A DNA stretch of 64,000 nt from Streptantibioticus parmotrematis (GTDB lineage: Bacteria; Actinomycetota; Actinomycetes; Streptomycetales; Streptomycetaceae), in assembly GCF_019890615.1 (NCBI RefSeq), contig NZ_JAINVZ010000006.1, positions 240,475 to 304,474 on the forward strand, written 5' to 3'. A program made the translations under genes and the position numbers. Positions 17,219 through 30,537 of the stretch are shown piece after piece (the stretch's first letter is position 1; each line of letters begins with the position of its first letter). The notes beneath the pieces were generated by a model. That model did no database searches and was not told where the DNA came from. It was given only the letters and a program-made list of their open reading frames with translations.

Positions 17219-19255
17219 TCAGCGTCGCGCGTCCGACGGCCCGGCCACCACGTCGTCCGCCTCGACGAAGGCGACGCGGTGGCCGAACTGGATCTCGTAG
17301 TACGCCTGCGAGCCCTTCACCCAGCGCTGCCCGGCCCGGTCGAAGGTGCGCGAGGAGAAGAACTCCCCGCGGACGCGCCCGCCGACCGCGTACGCCTGCC
17401 CGACGGGAAGGCTGTACGGGAGCGGGGTGAGCGGCTGCACCGGCACGCCCTTCGGGTACGCGGACGCCTCCGGGTAGGCACGGCCGTAGACCGGGATCGC
17501 CGCGAGTCCGGCGCGTGGGGTGACCACCAGGCCGCGGGCGTTGAGGGCGGTCGGCGCCGACGCCGGGTCCTGGAACCACGCCTTGTGCCCCAGGTACCAG
17601 ATCGCCGTCCAGTCGCCCCGCCGCCCGGCGACCACGAACCGCTGGCCCGTCGAGGCCCGCGCGCCGGTGTCGTTGACCCCTGTCGTGGTCGCGGCGTCCG
17701 GATGCAGCCCCGGGTCGGCGACCAGCGCGGCCCGCTCGCTCGGCGCCGTGTACAGGCGCACCGCGTCCGAACCGTGCGCGACGCAGGGCGCGCCCCGGGT
17801 GACGCAGCCGGTGTACGCCGGGCGGTTGCCCGAGTAGGGCGGATCGATGGTGACCAGGCCGCCGTTCCGGCCGGGCGCGGCCGTGAAGGGCGCTCCCAGC
17901 AGCTCGAAGTAGTGCGCCCAGTCCCAGTACGGCCCGGGGTCGGTGTGCATCGCCGCCACCGTCGCGGGCGTCATCGCGGGCACGTTGTCGTGGCCGAGGA
18001 TGTGCTGCCGGTCCAGCGGCACGTGGTAGCGCGCCGCCAGGTAGCGCACCAGCCGGGCCGACGCACGGTACATCGCCTCGGTGTACCAGGAGTCCGGATC
18101 GGCGAGGAAGCCCTCGTGCTCCACGCCCAGGGACGTGGAGTTGACGTACCAGTTGCCCGCGTGCCAGCCGACGTCCTTCGTCGCCATGTGCTGCGCGACG
18201 TGGCCGTCCGCCGCGCGCACGGTGTAGTGCCAGCCCAGGTACTTCGGGTCGCGGACGGTCTTGAGGGTCACCGCCCAGTCGCCCTCGGTGTCGTGGATGA
18301 CGATGTAGTCGACCGGTGAGTCGGCGGGCCGGTCGGCCAGGTCGTGGTTGCCGTAGTCCGACGGCTCCGGCCCGTAGTGGGTGTACGGCGCGGGCACCCA
18401 CTCGCAGGCCACCGTCGGCGGGCACTCGGTGTGCCGGGTGTCGGCGGTGCGCAGGCCCAGCGCCCGGGCCTGCGCGGCGTCGGGGCGCACGGAGGGGTCC
18501 GCGGGCAGCGTGACGCGCTGGCCGCTGTCGGTGGTGCGGGACCGGCCGGTGCGGATCGTCTCGAAGACGTCGGCGGCGAAGTCGGTCGCGCTCGCGGTGT
18601 CGTCGGCACCGCTGTAGCGGGCGACCGCCCCGAACCAGCCGGCCGGGTCGGCGGTGAGCGGACGGCCCAGCGCCCGCTGCGCCGCGGCCAGCAGGGCGCC
18701 GCCGCCCGCCGCGTTGGCCGCGGGGTCGGTGCGCAGCCGCCGGGTGCTCAGCCCGGTCAGGGCGGCGGCACGGGTCGCGGTCTCCAGTACGGCCGGCATC
18801 GCGTCCGGCACCAGGGACGCGGGCAACGCGCGCGGCTCGCCGGACTCGACGGCCTCCGGGGTCGGCGCGGCGCGGCCGTCCAGCGCGGTGGCCGCGTCGG
18901 TGAGGTGCAGGGGGCCGTAGCCGCCGGTGACGCTCGGGTGGCCGTCGTGGGTGTCCCAGCGCGACTCCAGGTACGCCACCCCGAGCAGGACGGACAGCGG
19001 CACGTGGTATCGGGCGGCCGCCGAGGCGAACGCGCCCTGGAGCACGGCGGAACCGGGCCCGGCGCCGGACGGGGCGCCGGCCTCGGTGGGTGATGCGGAG
19101 GCGGCGGGTGAAGCGGAGGCGGCCGCCTGCGGCACGGTCGCCAGCAGCGGCAGCGCGGTCGCGGCGGCGGTGACCGCGGCGATCAGCGGCAGGCGCGGAC
19201 GCAGGTGAGGGCGGCGTGGCGGACGGGGCGCGGGGGACGCGCAGATCGGTCGCAC
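17219..19255 (-). CDS. Secreted N-acetylmuramoyl-L-alanine amidase with N-terminal lysozyme-like region
   Basis: A 678-residue exported protein. A twin-Arg-poor, Pro/Arg-rich n-region and hydrophobic h-region (about 22-40) end at an Ala-x-Ala site near 46. Residues about 70-240 resemble an SLT/lysozyme-like fold ('VLLGVAYLESRWD' with a candidate catalytic Glu, then 'GGYGPLHLT'). The amidase_2/PGRP domain (about 300-460) has 'DYIVIHDTEGDW', 'LGWHYTVRA', 'SLGVEHEGF' and 'HILGHDNVPAMTP..HTDPGPYWDW', containing the expected zinc ligands (two His, one Asp). The C-terminal part has SH3-like segments. It probably cleaves peptidoglycan amide bonds during growth or recycling. The start is GTG 19255, with GGAGG six nucleotides upstream. 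Confidence 0.85.
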   Translation of the reverse strand: MRPICASPAPRPPRRPHLRPRLPLIAAVTAAATALPLLATVPQAAASASPAASASPTEAGAPSGAGPGSAVLQGAFASAAARYHVPLSVLLGVAYLESRWDTHDGHPSVTGGYGPLHLTDAATALDGRAAPTPEAVESGEPRALPASLVPDAMPAVLETATRAAALTGLSTRRLRTDPAANAAGGGALLAAAQRALGRPLTADPAGWFGAVARYSGADDTASATDFAADVFETIRTGRSRTTDSGQRVTLPADPSVRPDAAQARALGLRTADTRHTECPPTVACEWVPAPYTHYGPEPSDYGNHDLADRPADSPVDYIVIHDTEGDWAVTLKTVRDPKYLGWHYTVRAADGHVAQHMATKDVGWHAGNWYVNSTSLGVEHEGFLADPDSWYTEAMYRASARLVRYLAARYHVPLDRQHILGHDNVPAMTPATVAAMHTDPGPYWDWAHYFELLGAPFTAAPGRNGGLVTIDPPYSGNRPAYTGCVTRGAPCVAHGSDAVRLYTAPSERAALVADPGLHPDAATTTGVNDTGARASTGQRFVVAGRRGDWTAIWYLGHKAWFQDPASAPTALNARGLVVTPRAGLAAIPVYGRAYPEASAYPKGVPVQPLTPLPYSLPVGQAYAVGGRVRGEFFSSRTFDRAGQRWVKGSQAYYEIQFGHRVAFVEADDVVAGPSDARR

Positions 19256-19378
19256 AGCGGCCTCCGTGGGTGTGCTGGGTGGGGCGGGACGTGCGCGACC
19301 ACAGAGGTACTGATTGCCTGACGTTGCGTCAAATACCTGGGATGTCGGCGTTTCCGCACGTCAGCGTCCGCCCCGCGC

Positions 19379-20560
19379 TCAGCGGGTCCCCACCGCGGCG
19401 CGCACGGCGCGGCGTGCCATGCCGCAGTCGTCGTGCAGCCTGCGCAGCAGCAGCCGCTGTTCCTCGCCCGCCTCGATCGCGGCCGTGGTGACGGGTCCCG
19501 TGCCCTGGAGGGAGCGCTGGAGCGCCGTCTCGTACCGCCGGATCTCCCGTGTCAATACGATCATCAGATTCACCAGGAAGGCGTCACGCGCGGCCGGGCC
19601 GTCCTTCTGCGCCAGCTGACTGATCTGCCGCCGCGCCAGCGGGTCCGCGCCCAGCACCGACCACAGCACGGCGAGGTCGTACCCCGGCAGGTACCAGCCC
19701 GCGGTCTCCCAGTCCACCAGCGCCGGACCGGTCGGTGACAGCAGCACGTTGGAGAGCAGCGCGTCGCCGTGGCAGAACTGCAGCTCGCAGTGGCCGACGA
19801 TCTCGCCGCCCAGGCCGCGCAGCAGCTTGCGCAGGTCGTCCCGGTCCCGGTCGGTGAACAGGCCCAGCTGGTGGAAGCGGGAGATCTGCTCCGCGTACCG
19901 CAGCGGCCGGCCGAAGACACCGGGGGGCGGCTGCCACCTGTTGATCCTGCACAGGGCGCCGAGCGCCGCCTTGATGTCCGCCCGGGGCGGCGCCGCCACC
20001 GGGTGCCGGGGGACCGCCGCGACCCGTCCCGGCAGCCGTTCCAGCACCAGGGTGCAGCTCTCCGGGTCGGCCGCCACCAGCCGCGGCACCCGGGTCGGCG
20101 GGCGGTGCCGTACGAAGGCCCGGTAGGCCGCTATTTCGTGCCGCAGGTTCTCCGCCCACACCGGGGAGTGGTCCAGCAGGCACTTGGCGACGGCGGGAGC
20201 GCGGCCCGCCGCGCCCACCAGCAGGACCGAGCGGCCGCTGCGCCGCAGCACCTGCGCGGGGCTGAACTCCGGACAGATCCGTTGCACGGCCGCGATCGCG
20301 GTGCGCAACTGCGCGCCCTGCGGGCCGGTCACGTCGAGCCTGCCGCTGAGCGGGTGCCCGGCGCCCGACGGGGTGGCGCGCGGTCGTGGCACGGGGCGTC
20401 CGGCGGCCGCGGCGGGCGGCAGGGGCCGACTCGCCCCGGCGGCGCGCCCCGCGTCCAGGAACGGTTCTGCGGGCAGGCCCCGGGGGGGGGCGATCAGGCC
20501 GGTGCCGCGGTGCGCGGACGGCCGGGGAGGTGCGGACACGGAGGACGATGCTGAGTACAT
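19379..20560 (-). CDS. Aminoglycoside phosphotransferase-like (APH/choline kinase fold) protein
   Basis: A 393-residue protein with an APH-type kinase fold. A degenerate nucleotide-binding N-lobe ('[20 protein letters not shown]', Lys in 'VAKC') is followed by the catalytic loop '[16 protein letters not shown]' (HGDxxxxN) and the metal-binding '[17 protein letters not shown]' (D of DxD/DFG). The first 85 residues are Pro/Ala-rich and probably disordered. Substrates of the family include antibiotics, small metabolites and proteins; none can be named here. The ATG at 20560 is chosen. It is divergent from the NsdA-like gene, so shared regulation is possible. Confidence 0.7.
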   Translation of the reverse strand: MYSASSSVSAPPRPSAHRGTGLIAPPRGLPAEPFLDAGRAAGASRPLPPAAAAGRPVPRPRATPSGAGHPLSGRLDVTGPQGAQLRTAIAAVQRICPEFSPAQVLRRSGRSVLLVGAAGRAPAVAKCLLDHSPVWAENLRHEIAAYRAFVRHRPPTRVPRLVAADPESCTLVLERLPGRVAAVPRHPVAAPPRADIKAALGALCRINRWQPPPGVFGRPLRYAEQISRFHQLGLFTDRDRDDLRKLLRGLGGEIVGHCELQFCHGDALLSNVLLSPTGPALVDWETAGWYLPGYDLAVLWSVLGADPLARRQISQLAQKDGPAARDAFLVNLMIVLTREIRRYETALQRSLQGTGPVTTAAIEAGEEQRLLLRRLHDDCGMARRAVRAAVGTR

Positions 20561-20931
20561 GGGTTGCTGACAGATCCCTTCGTGTGCCGGAGGTGCTTCT
20601 GGCTCGTGCGCGTGGCTGGTGCGCGGCGCGGCCCGGCGGGCCGCCCCGCGCACTCCCGGCCGGACGGCGCGACCGGAACGACCGGCGGCACCGGCCGGTG
20701 ACCGCACCCTGGGGAATGCGGCCGCCGGCCGGAGCCGCCCGGCGTACCGGGCGCCCTGTCCGGCGGGGGTCGGGGAGCCGACCGCCGCCGGGCCGGGGTG
20801 GCGCGTTCCTACCTGACACCAGCGCGCGGGTGGCAGACCATCTGGCGAACCCTGGCGAACCCTGGCGAATGCTCGCGACGGCCGGATCAGGCCATTACTG
20901 TCAACTCTGCCGAGGAACCTGGGGGCTTGAC
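20561..20931. promoter_or_regulatory. Divergent intergenic region with 10-bp iterons upstream of nsdA
   Basis: 371 bp without a credible gene. The rightward half contains CTGGCGAAC three times (20842-20850, 20852-20860 and 20862-20870, the last ending in T) at an exact 10-bp period. They end about 60 nt before the nsdA start codon. The final 50 nt are AT-richer, with CATTACTGT. I saw no clear promoter pair for the leftward gene. Confidence 0.6.
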
Positions 20932-22422
20932 GTGACCAAGGAAGCCAACACCCGGCTCGCGGACCTGTTCGGCCTCACCGGCTGGTCCAAGGGCGAGCTG
21001 GCGAGGATGGTCAACCGGCAGGCGGCGGCCATGGGCCATCCGCAGCTGTCGACCGACACCTCACGGGTGCGCCGCTGGATCGAGACCGGCGAGACGCCGC
21101 GCGATCCCGTGCCCAAAGTGCTGGCGGCCCTGTTCACCGAGCGTCTCGGTCGTGTCGTGACCATCGAGGACCTCGGGTTCGGCCGGCGACGGCGTACGGC
21201 CAGGAAGCAGGCCGAGGACGGCCTGCCGTGGCCACCGGAGCGAACCGCCGCGGTCCTCACCGAATTCACGGGAATGGACCTCATGCTCAACCGACGCGGT
21301 CTGATGGGCGCGGGCGCCGCGCTCGCCGCCGGCTCCGCCCTCAGCTCTGCCATGTACGACTGGCTGCACTCCGACCCGGCCCTGGCGGCCGACGCCCCCG
21401 ACCTCGACCACCCCCTGCACCCGGCGAACGCCTCGGCCGCCGGATTCGACCGCTACGAGGCCGCTCCGGTGGGCTCCGACGAGATCGAGGCGCTGGAGCA
21501 CTCCGTCGAGGTCTTCCGCGCCTGGGACGCCTCCCGCGGCGGCGGACTGCAACGCAAGGCGGTCGTCGGGCAGTTGAACGAGGTCGGCGGCATGCTCGCG
21601 TACCGCCACCCGGTACACCTGCAACGCAGGCTGTGGGGCGTGGCCGCCAACCTGGCCGTGCTGGCGGGCTGGATGTCGCACGACGTGGGCCTGGAACCCA
21701 CCGCGCAGAAGTACTTCGTCATCGCCGCCCACGCGGCCAGGGAGGGCGGCGACCGGCCCCGCGCGGGCGAGGCGCTGTCCCGTGCGGCCCGGCAGATGAT
21801 CCACCTGGGCCGCCCCGACGACGCGCTGGACCTGATGAAGCTCGCCAAGTCCGGCTCGGGCGAGGAGACCCTGCCGCGCACCCGGGCGATGCTCCAGACC
21901 ATCGAGGCGTGGGCGCAGGCGTCCAAGGGCCGGGGGCAGGCCATGCGCCGCACCCTCGGCGAGGCGGAGGAGCTGTTCACCGCCGACAAGCGCGACGTGC
22001 CGCCGCCCAGCTGGATGCAGAACTTCGACGAGGCCGACCTGCACGGCATGCAGGCGCTCGCCTACCGCACCCTCGCCGAGCACGACCCGGCCGCCGCCGT
22101 CCCCGCGCAGCGGCACGCCCAACTCGCCCTGGAACTGCGCAACTCGGGCCATGAGCGGTCGAAGATCTTCGACTACATCTCCATGGCGTCGGCCTGCTTC
22201 ATCGCCGACGACCCCGAACAGGCGGACCGCTACGCGCGGTTGGCGCTGCTGACGATCGGCCAGACGTCGTCGCACCGCACCTGGGACCGGCTGCGCGAGA
22301 TGTACCGGCTGACCGGGCGGTACGCGGAGTACAACGGCATCCAGGACCTGCGCGACGAGATCCGGCTGGCGCTGCCCAAGAAGGAGGGGGCGACGCCGAA
22401 CGCCGCGTCACGGCAGGTGTGA
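20932..22422 (+). CDS. nsdA: NsdA-like TPR regulator of differentiation and antibiotic production
   Basis: A 496-residue protein. The N-terminal 90 residues look like a DNA-binding region ('[51 protein letters not shown]'). A Gly/Ala-rich hydrophobic stretch ('[23 protein letters not shown]') follows, then helical TPR-like repeats ('[62 protein letters not shown]'). In S. coelicolor NsdA is a negative regulator of sporulation and antibiotic synthesis; the match is by my recollection of the family. The start is GTG 20932, and upstream in-frame reading is low-complexity. Its stop is only 6 nt from the convergent phosphatase gene. Confidence 0.8.
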   Translation: MTKEANTRLADLFGLTGWSKGELARMVNRQAAAMGHPQLSTDTSRVRRWIETGETPRDPVPKVLAALFTERLGRVVTIEDLGFGRRRRTARKQAEDGLPWPPERTAAVLTEFTGMDLMLNRRGLMGAGAALAAGSALSSAMYDWLHSDPALAADAPDLDHPLHPANASAAGFDRYEAAPVGSDEIEALEHSVEVFRAWDASRGGGLQRKAVVGQLNEVGGMLAYRHPVHLQRRLWGVAANLAVLAGWMSHDVGLEPTAQKYFVIAAHAAREGGDRPRAGEALSRAARQMIHLGRPDDALDLMKLAKSGSGEETLPRTRAMLQTIEAWAQASKGRGQAMRRTLGEAEELFTADKRDVPPPSWMQNFDEADLHGMQALAYRTLAEHDPAAAVPAQRHAQLALELRNSGHERSKIFDYISMASACFIADDPEQADRYARLALLTIGQTSSHRTWDRLREMYRLTGRYAEYNGIQDLRDEIRLALPKKEGATPNAASRQV

Positions 22423-22428
22423 CCGGCG

Positions 22429-23877
22429 CTACGACACCCGGGCGACGAGCACGCACGCGTCGTCGTCGCGCTCCGGCGAGCCGAGCTCCTCGACGATCGC
22501 GCGCACGCAGTCCTGCGCGCTGCGGGCCTCGGCGAAGCGCGGGGCCAGGGCCAGCAGCCGGTCGGCCCCGCAGACGTCGTCCCCGGCCCTGCGCGGCACC
22601 AGGCCGTCGGTGTGCAGCACCAGCAGATCACCGGCGCGCAGCCGCTCCACCCGCTGTCCGTACGCGGCCCGTTGGGTCGCGCCCAGCAGCACTCCCTCCG
22701 GAGGCTCCAGGGCGCGACCCGCACCGTCACGGAACAGCAGGGGCGCAGGGTGCCCGGCCTGCGCCCAGGTCAGCAGCCGTTCGCCCGACTCGTACCGGCA
22801 GCACAGCGCGCTGCCCAGGGCCGGCTGCGCCGAGCGGTCGATCAGCTGGTTGAGCCGGGCCAGCAGCGGGCCGGGCTCCAGGCCGGCGAGCGCCATGCCG
22901 CGCACCGCGCCCAGCATCATCGCCATCCCCGAGGTGGCGGCGACGCCGTGGCCGGTGAGGTCGCCGACCGTCAACAGCGTCGTGCCGTCCGGGAGTTGCA
23001 TGGCGTCGTACCAGTCGCCGCCGATCAGCGCGCTGGTGCCGCACGGCAGGTAGTGGGCGGCGAGGTCGAGGGCGGGGGTGGCGCCGGACGGCAGCAGCGC
23101 CGAGCCCCGCCACGGCGGCAGCACGGCCTCTTGCAACTCCACCGCGAGCCGGTGTTCGGTGCGCGCCACCTGTCGCTCGCGGCGCAGCGAGTCACGGGTC
23201 TCGCGCACCGTGCGCTGGCTGCGCCGCAGTTCGCTGACGTCGCGCAGCACCGCCCACATCGAGGCGGTGGCGCCGTCCGCGCCCAGCACCGGTTCGCCCA
23301 CCATGTGCACCGTGCGCACCGAGCCGTCCGGGCGCACGATGCGGAACTCACCGTCGAGCGGCCTGCCGTCCACCAGGCAGGCGGTGACCATCGCGGTCAT
23401 CGCCTCCTGGTCCTCGGTGAACAGCCAGGACGGCAGCTCGTCCAGCGTCAGCGGCCCGTCCTGCCGGGTCCGCCCGAAGATCCGGAACAGCTCGTCGGAC
23501 CACTCCACCTCGTCGGTGAGCAGGTTCCACTCCGCGCTGCCCGCCCGGCCCAGCGCGCGCACCCCGCTGGGCGCGGGCCGCGGCTGCTCCTCGGGCGCCG
23601 GATAGGCCGCGCCCTCGGCCGCCTCGTCGTCCCGCAGTCCTTCCTTCAACTGGCCGAGGTGGTCGCCCAGATCGTCCAGGTGATGCGCCGCCAGATCGCA
23701 CAGCGCCCGCTGCCAGCGCCCCAGCGCGTCGTCGCCCTCCCCGGCCGGTCCCGGCCGCGCGTCACGGCGTACGGCGTCGAGCTGGCCGCGGAGCCGGCGG
23801 GCCTGGGAGATGAGGGAGTCGACTCCGCCGGGGCGCGGGGCGGGCGCGGCGTGATCCTCATGCAGGTGGGACGGCAT
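22429..23877 (-). CDS. PAS-PP2C (SpoIIE-type) serine/threonine phosphatase
   Basis: A 482-residue protein. A coiled-coil-prone N-terminus (about 15-95) precedes a PAS domain (about 115-230: 'AEWNLLTDEVEWSDELFRIFGR', 'GEFRIVRPDGSVRTVHMVGEPV') and a SpoIIE-type PP2C domain (about 255-482). The metal-binding aspartates are in 'IGGDWYDAMQ', 'TVGDLTGHGVAAT' and 'ERDDDACVLV'. Such proteins typically dephosphorylate anti-sigma-factor antagonists; here no anti-sigma partner is adjacent. The PAS domain suggests ligand or redox sensing. The ATG at 23877 is chosen over an upstream in-frame start at 23958. It converges with nsdA. Confidence 0.85.
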   Translation of the reverse strand: MPSHLHEDHAAPAPRPGGVDSLISQARRLRGQLDAVRRDARPGPAGEGDDALGRWQRALCDLAAHHLDDLGDHLGQLKEGLRDDEAAEGAAYPAPEEQPRPAPSGVRALGRAGSAEWNLLTDEVEWSDELFRIFGRTRQDGPLTLDELPSWLFTEDQEAMTAMVTACLVDGRPLDGEFRIVRPDGSVRTVHMVGEPVLGADGATASMWAVLRDVSELRRSQRTVRETRDSLRRERQVARTEHRLAVELQEAVLPPWRGSALLPSGATPALDLAAHYLPCGTSALIGGDWYDAMQLPDGTTLLTVGDLTGHGVAATSGMAMMLGAVRGMALAGLEPGPLLARLNQLIDRSAQPALGSALCCRYESGERLLTWAQAGHPAPLLFRDGAGRALEPPEGVLLGATQRAAYGQRVERLRAGDLLVLHTDGLVPRRAGDDVCGADRLLALAPRFAEARSAQDCVRAIVEELGSPERDDDACVLVARVS

Positions 23878-24432
23878 GACTGTCTCCGGAAGGTGCTCGG
23901 GCTCCGGCGCCCTGCGGGGGCGCGGACGGCAATCGGGCCAGTGACGACTGTTGCACACAGCGCGATGGACCGTAAGGGTTTCCGCGATACCCGATCCGGT
24001 GGTGCTCCTGGCATATCCGCCCGGCGGCGGGCCGATCCTCGACCCGGAAAGGCCCGGAAAGGAAGGACGCCAGGTTGACGCGGGGTCGACGCGCGCCGGG
24101 CACGGAGAGCGACGTCCGGCGGCGACGCGGACGGGGGACGGGGACGGGGATGGTGGACGTAGACGGGGACGGCGGATGGGGACGCGGGCGTTTCATGGCG
24201 TTTCGCCGCCCGCCCGCGCGCCCCCGCGTGGCCGGTGGATCACCGCCGAGGCGGTCGCCGCCGGCTACGGCCGGTATGCTGCGGCGCGCTCGCGCACCCG
24301 CGTCGCGGAAGCGGTCCCACGCCGCCGACGCCGACACCGCAAGGCATACAGCCCGCGTCCAGCGGTAAGGATGCGGGAGTCGGCAGCGGAAATCCCGTTG
24401 CACCGTAACCCTCCGCACCGGATGCTGACCTC
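23878..24432. other. Gene-poor intergenic region with degenerate GGGGACG repeats
   Basis: 555 bp between divergently transcribed genes. No open frame here has a family-like protein. Positions about 24129-24190 form a purine-rich stretch of GGGGACG/GGGACG/GGATGG units on the plus strand, which could fold into G-quadruplex-like structures. The last 130 nt before the HEAT-repeat gene should hold its promoter, but I could not define it. Confidence 0.5.
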
Positions 24433-25851
24433 ATGTTCGACCCAGACATAGCGCCCAGTGGCACCCTTCTCGGCCTCCTCCAGCGGGGGCGCGGGGACGG
24501 TACCCTGCACGCCCTCGCGGAACAGCGCGGCGAGGCACTCGCTGCCCTGGAGAGGTGCGTCCTGAGCGACCCCCGCCGCGACTGGCAGGTCGAGTCGCGC
24601 TCCTTGTACTACGCCCGCCTGTACTCCGAACTGGAGGGCGGGCTCGACGGGATCGAACAGCATCTCTTCCACCCCGACGACCCCCTGGACACCGACGAGC
24701 AGCGCACCGGCCTCGCCCTGTCCGTCCTGGGCCACCTCGCCGGGTACGGACGCCGTGACGCACTGCGACTGCTGCGCGACTACGCGGCGCGCGGCGGCAA
24801 CTGGGAGTGGGCGCTCGACGAGCTGGCGCTGCGGGCCGACGACGCCACCCTGCGCGCCCTGGCCCCCGCCGTCCTCGACCGCTTCCCGCGGGACGCGGAG
24901 GGCGACGCGGCGCTGGCCCGGGCCGTCCGCGAGGCGTACGAACCGCGCCCCTGGCGGCTGTGGGCCGAGGACCCGGTGCACGGCGAGCGGGTGCGGGCCG
25001 CCCAGGAGCGCGGATCGTTCGACCGCTGGCAGCGGCAGATGCGCCCGGCCGGTCCCACGCCCGGCTGGAGCGTCCGCGACGTCCTGCGATGGGCGCAGGA
25101 AGGTCTCGACGGCCACCCGACGCAACACCGTGACGCGCCCGCCGCGCGCTGCCTGGCCGCGGTGGCCGGGCCCGAGCACCGCGGTGAGCTGCTGGACGCC
25201 GCGCGCCGAGGTCCCGAGGCGGCCCGCGCGGCCGCCCTGCGCCATCTCGCCGACCGCCAGGATCCGGACGTCCTCGCGCTGATCGGGGCGGCGAGCGCCG
25301 ATCCGTCCCCGGTGGTCGCCCGCGCCGCGCTGGAGTCGTTCTCCCGGATGCGCAGCGTCGCCGCGCTGGAACGTGCCCGGGCCTGGGCCGGCCGCGACGA
25401 CGAGCTGGGCGGGGCCGCCGCCCGGATGCTCGCGCTGCTCGGCGGCCCCGAGGACACCGCGAGAGTGCTGTCCGCCCTGCGCCGCACCGTGCGCGCGCAC
25501 GGCGCCGACGCGGACGGGCTCGACGTGCTGATCGAGGGCGTCGGCAGGCTGTCCATCGGCTGCGCCGCCCCCGTGCTGCGGCACGTCTACCGCGAGACCG
25601 CCTCCTCCCACCTGCGCGGCTGCGCCGCCCGCGCGTTGGCCGCCACCGATCCGTCGTTCGCGCAGGGCTTCGCCATCGAGTGTCTGTGGGACTGCGAGGA
25701 GACCACCCGCGAGCTCGCCGCCCGGTACGCCACCACCGGGGACGTGCGGGTCCTCGCGCGGCTGCGCAGCCTGGCCGCCGATCCCGCCGAGGAGGCCGAG
25801 GTGCAGACGGCGGTACGCGGCAGGCTCAGCACGCCGGAGCCGCTGACCTGA
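24433..25851 (+). CDS. HEAT-repeat protein
   Basis: A 472-residue all-alpha protein. From about residue 240 onward, repeats of the type 'AARRGPEAARAAALRHLADRQDPDVLALIGAASADPSPVVARAALESF' are spaced 30-35 residues apart, as in HEAT/PBS-lyase solenoids. The N-terminal half is also helical ('HALAEQRGEALAALERCVLSDPRRDWQVESRSLYYARLYSEL'). HEAT solenoids usually mediate protein-protein contacts, and no enzyme motif is visible. The function is unknown. The ATG at 24433 starts the conserved 'MFDPDIAPSGTLLGLLQRGRG'. The downstream oxoprolinase starts 94 nt later and appears separately transcribed. Confidence 0.75.
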   Translation: MFDPDIAPSGTLLGLLQRGRGDGTLHALAEQRGEALAALERCVLSDPRRDWQVESRSLYYARLYSELEGGLDGIEQHLFHPDDPLDTDEQRTGLALSVLGHLAGYGRRDALRLLRDYAARGGNWEWALDELALRADDATLRALAPAVLDRFPRDAEGDAALARAVREAYEPRPWRLWAEDPVHGERVRAAQERGSFDRWQRQMRPAGPTPGWSVRDVLRWAQEGLDGHPTQHRDAPAARCLAAVAGPEHRGELLDAARRGPEAARAAALRHLADRQDPDVLALIGAASADPSPVVARAALESFSRMRSVAALERARAWAGRDDELGGAAARMLALLGGPEDTARVLSALRRTVRAHGADADGLDVLIEGVGRLSIGCAAPVLRHVYRETASSHLRGCAARALAATDPSFAQGFAIECLWDCEETTRELAARYATTGDVRVLARLRSLAADPAEEAEVQTAVRGRLSTPEPLT

Positions 25852-25945
25852 GGCGTCCGGACCGCCACGGACCGCCGGGGCCGGACGCGCGGCAGGGGCC
25901 CGGTAGCGACGCGCCGGGCCGGACCGCCGCTGCCAGAATGGAAGG

Positions 25946-29529
<3,584 letters not shown>

Positions 29530-29551
<22 letters not shown>

Positions 29552-30537
29552 GCCACGGCCGGGGCCGGGCGCGGGGGTGCCACCTGCGGCGGGCATGGCA
29601 GGGCGACTCGCGGCGTGATCCCTGCCGGGCGCGGTGACACGATCCGCGCGGGGCTCAGCGGTACGAAGCGGACCGGCGTGCCCGGCACGGCCTGCGCGGC
29701 GGCCGCAAGGAAGCGCTCGGGCACCACGCCGACGACCGGGTAGCCGCCGGTCGTGGGGTGATCGGCCAGGAACAGGATCGGGCGGCCGTGCGGCGGCACC
29801 TGGAGCGCCCCCGACGCCATTCCCTCGCTGGGCAGTTCGTCCTCATGGGCACGCGGCAGCGCCGGGCCCTCGGTGCGCAGCCCGATCCGGTTGCTCGCAC
29901 TGGAGACCCGGTAGTCCCCGGTGGCCAGCACCCGCAGGGCCTCCGGTGCGAACCAGTCGGCCCGGGGACCCGGCAGCAGCGGCAGCACCAACTCCCGCGG
30001 CGGCCCCGGCAGCGGCACCCGCTCCGGGCGTGCCACCGCGTCGCCCGGCTCGCCCAGCGGCAGCACGTCACCGTCGCGCAGCGGGGCCGGGCCCAGCCCC
30101 GACAGCAGGTCCGCCGACCTGCTGCCCAGGACGCGCGGCACGGCGAGGCCGCCCGCGAAGGCGACGTACGAGCGCACCCCGTGGGTCGCCGGGCCCGCTT
30201 CGAGCACCGCGCCGGCCGGGACACGCACCGGCTCGCCCCACGCCGCCGGACGCCCGTCGACGCGCACCGGGCAGGGGGCACCCGTGACGGCCACGACGAC
30301 CGCGCGGTCCGTCCGCAGCGCGCAGCCGGTGATCGTCGTCTCCAGCGTGGCCGCGTCCCGCGGGTTGCCGACGAGGCGGTTGGCGGCGCGATGCGCGGGC
30401 GGATCGAGCGCGCCCGCCCGTGGCACACCGAGGTGCGCGTGGCCGGGACGCCCGAGATCCTGCGGGGTGGTCAGGGCCCCCGCCCGCACCACCGTGAGCT
30501 GTCCGCCGGTCACCCGCTGCCCTCCCGCGCCGGTCAC
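29530..30537 (-). CDS. pxpC: 5-oxoprolinase subunit C (biotin-dependent carboxylase-like)
   Basis: A 335-residue PxpC/AHS2 family protein: 'VVRAGALTTPQDLGRPGHAHLGVPRAGALDP', 'ANRLVGNPRDAATLETTITG', 'GRRSADLLSGLG'-like 'GSRSADLLSGLG', 'RVSSASNRIGLRTEGPAL' and 'PSEGMASGALQVPPHGRPILFLADHPTTGGYPVVG'. With PxpA and PxpB it forms the widespread prokaryotic 5-oxoprolinase. The GTG start overlaps the pxpB stop by 4 nt. GTG 30513 is an alternative start, closer to the conserved region. The C-terminus has a Pro/Arg-rich tail that runs into the 3' end of the convergent oplAH. Confidence 0.9.
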
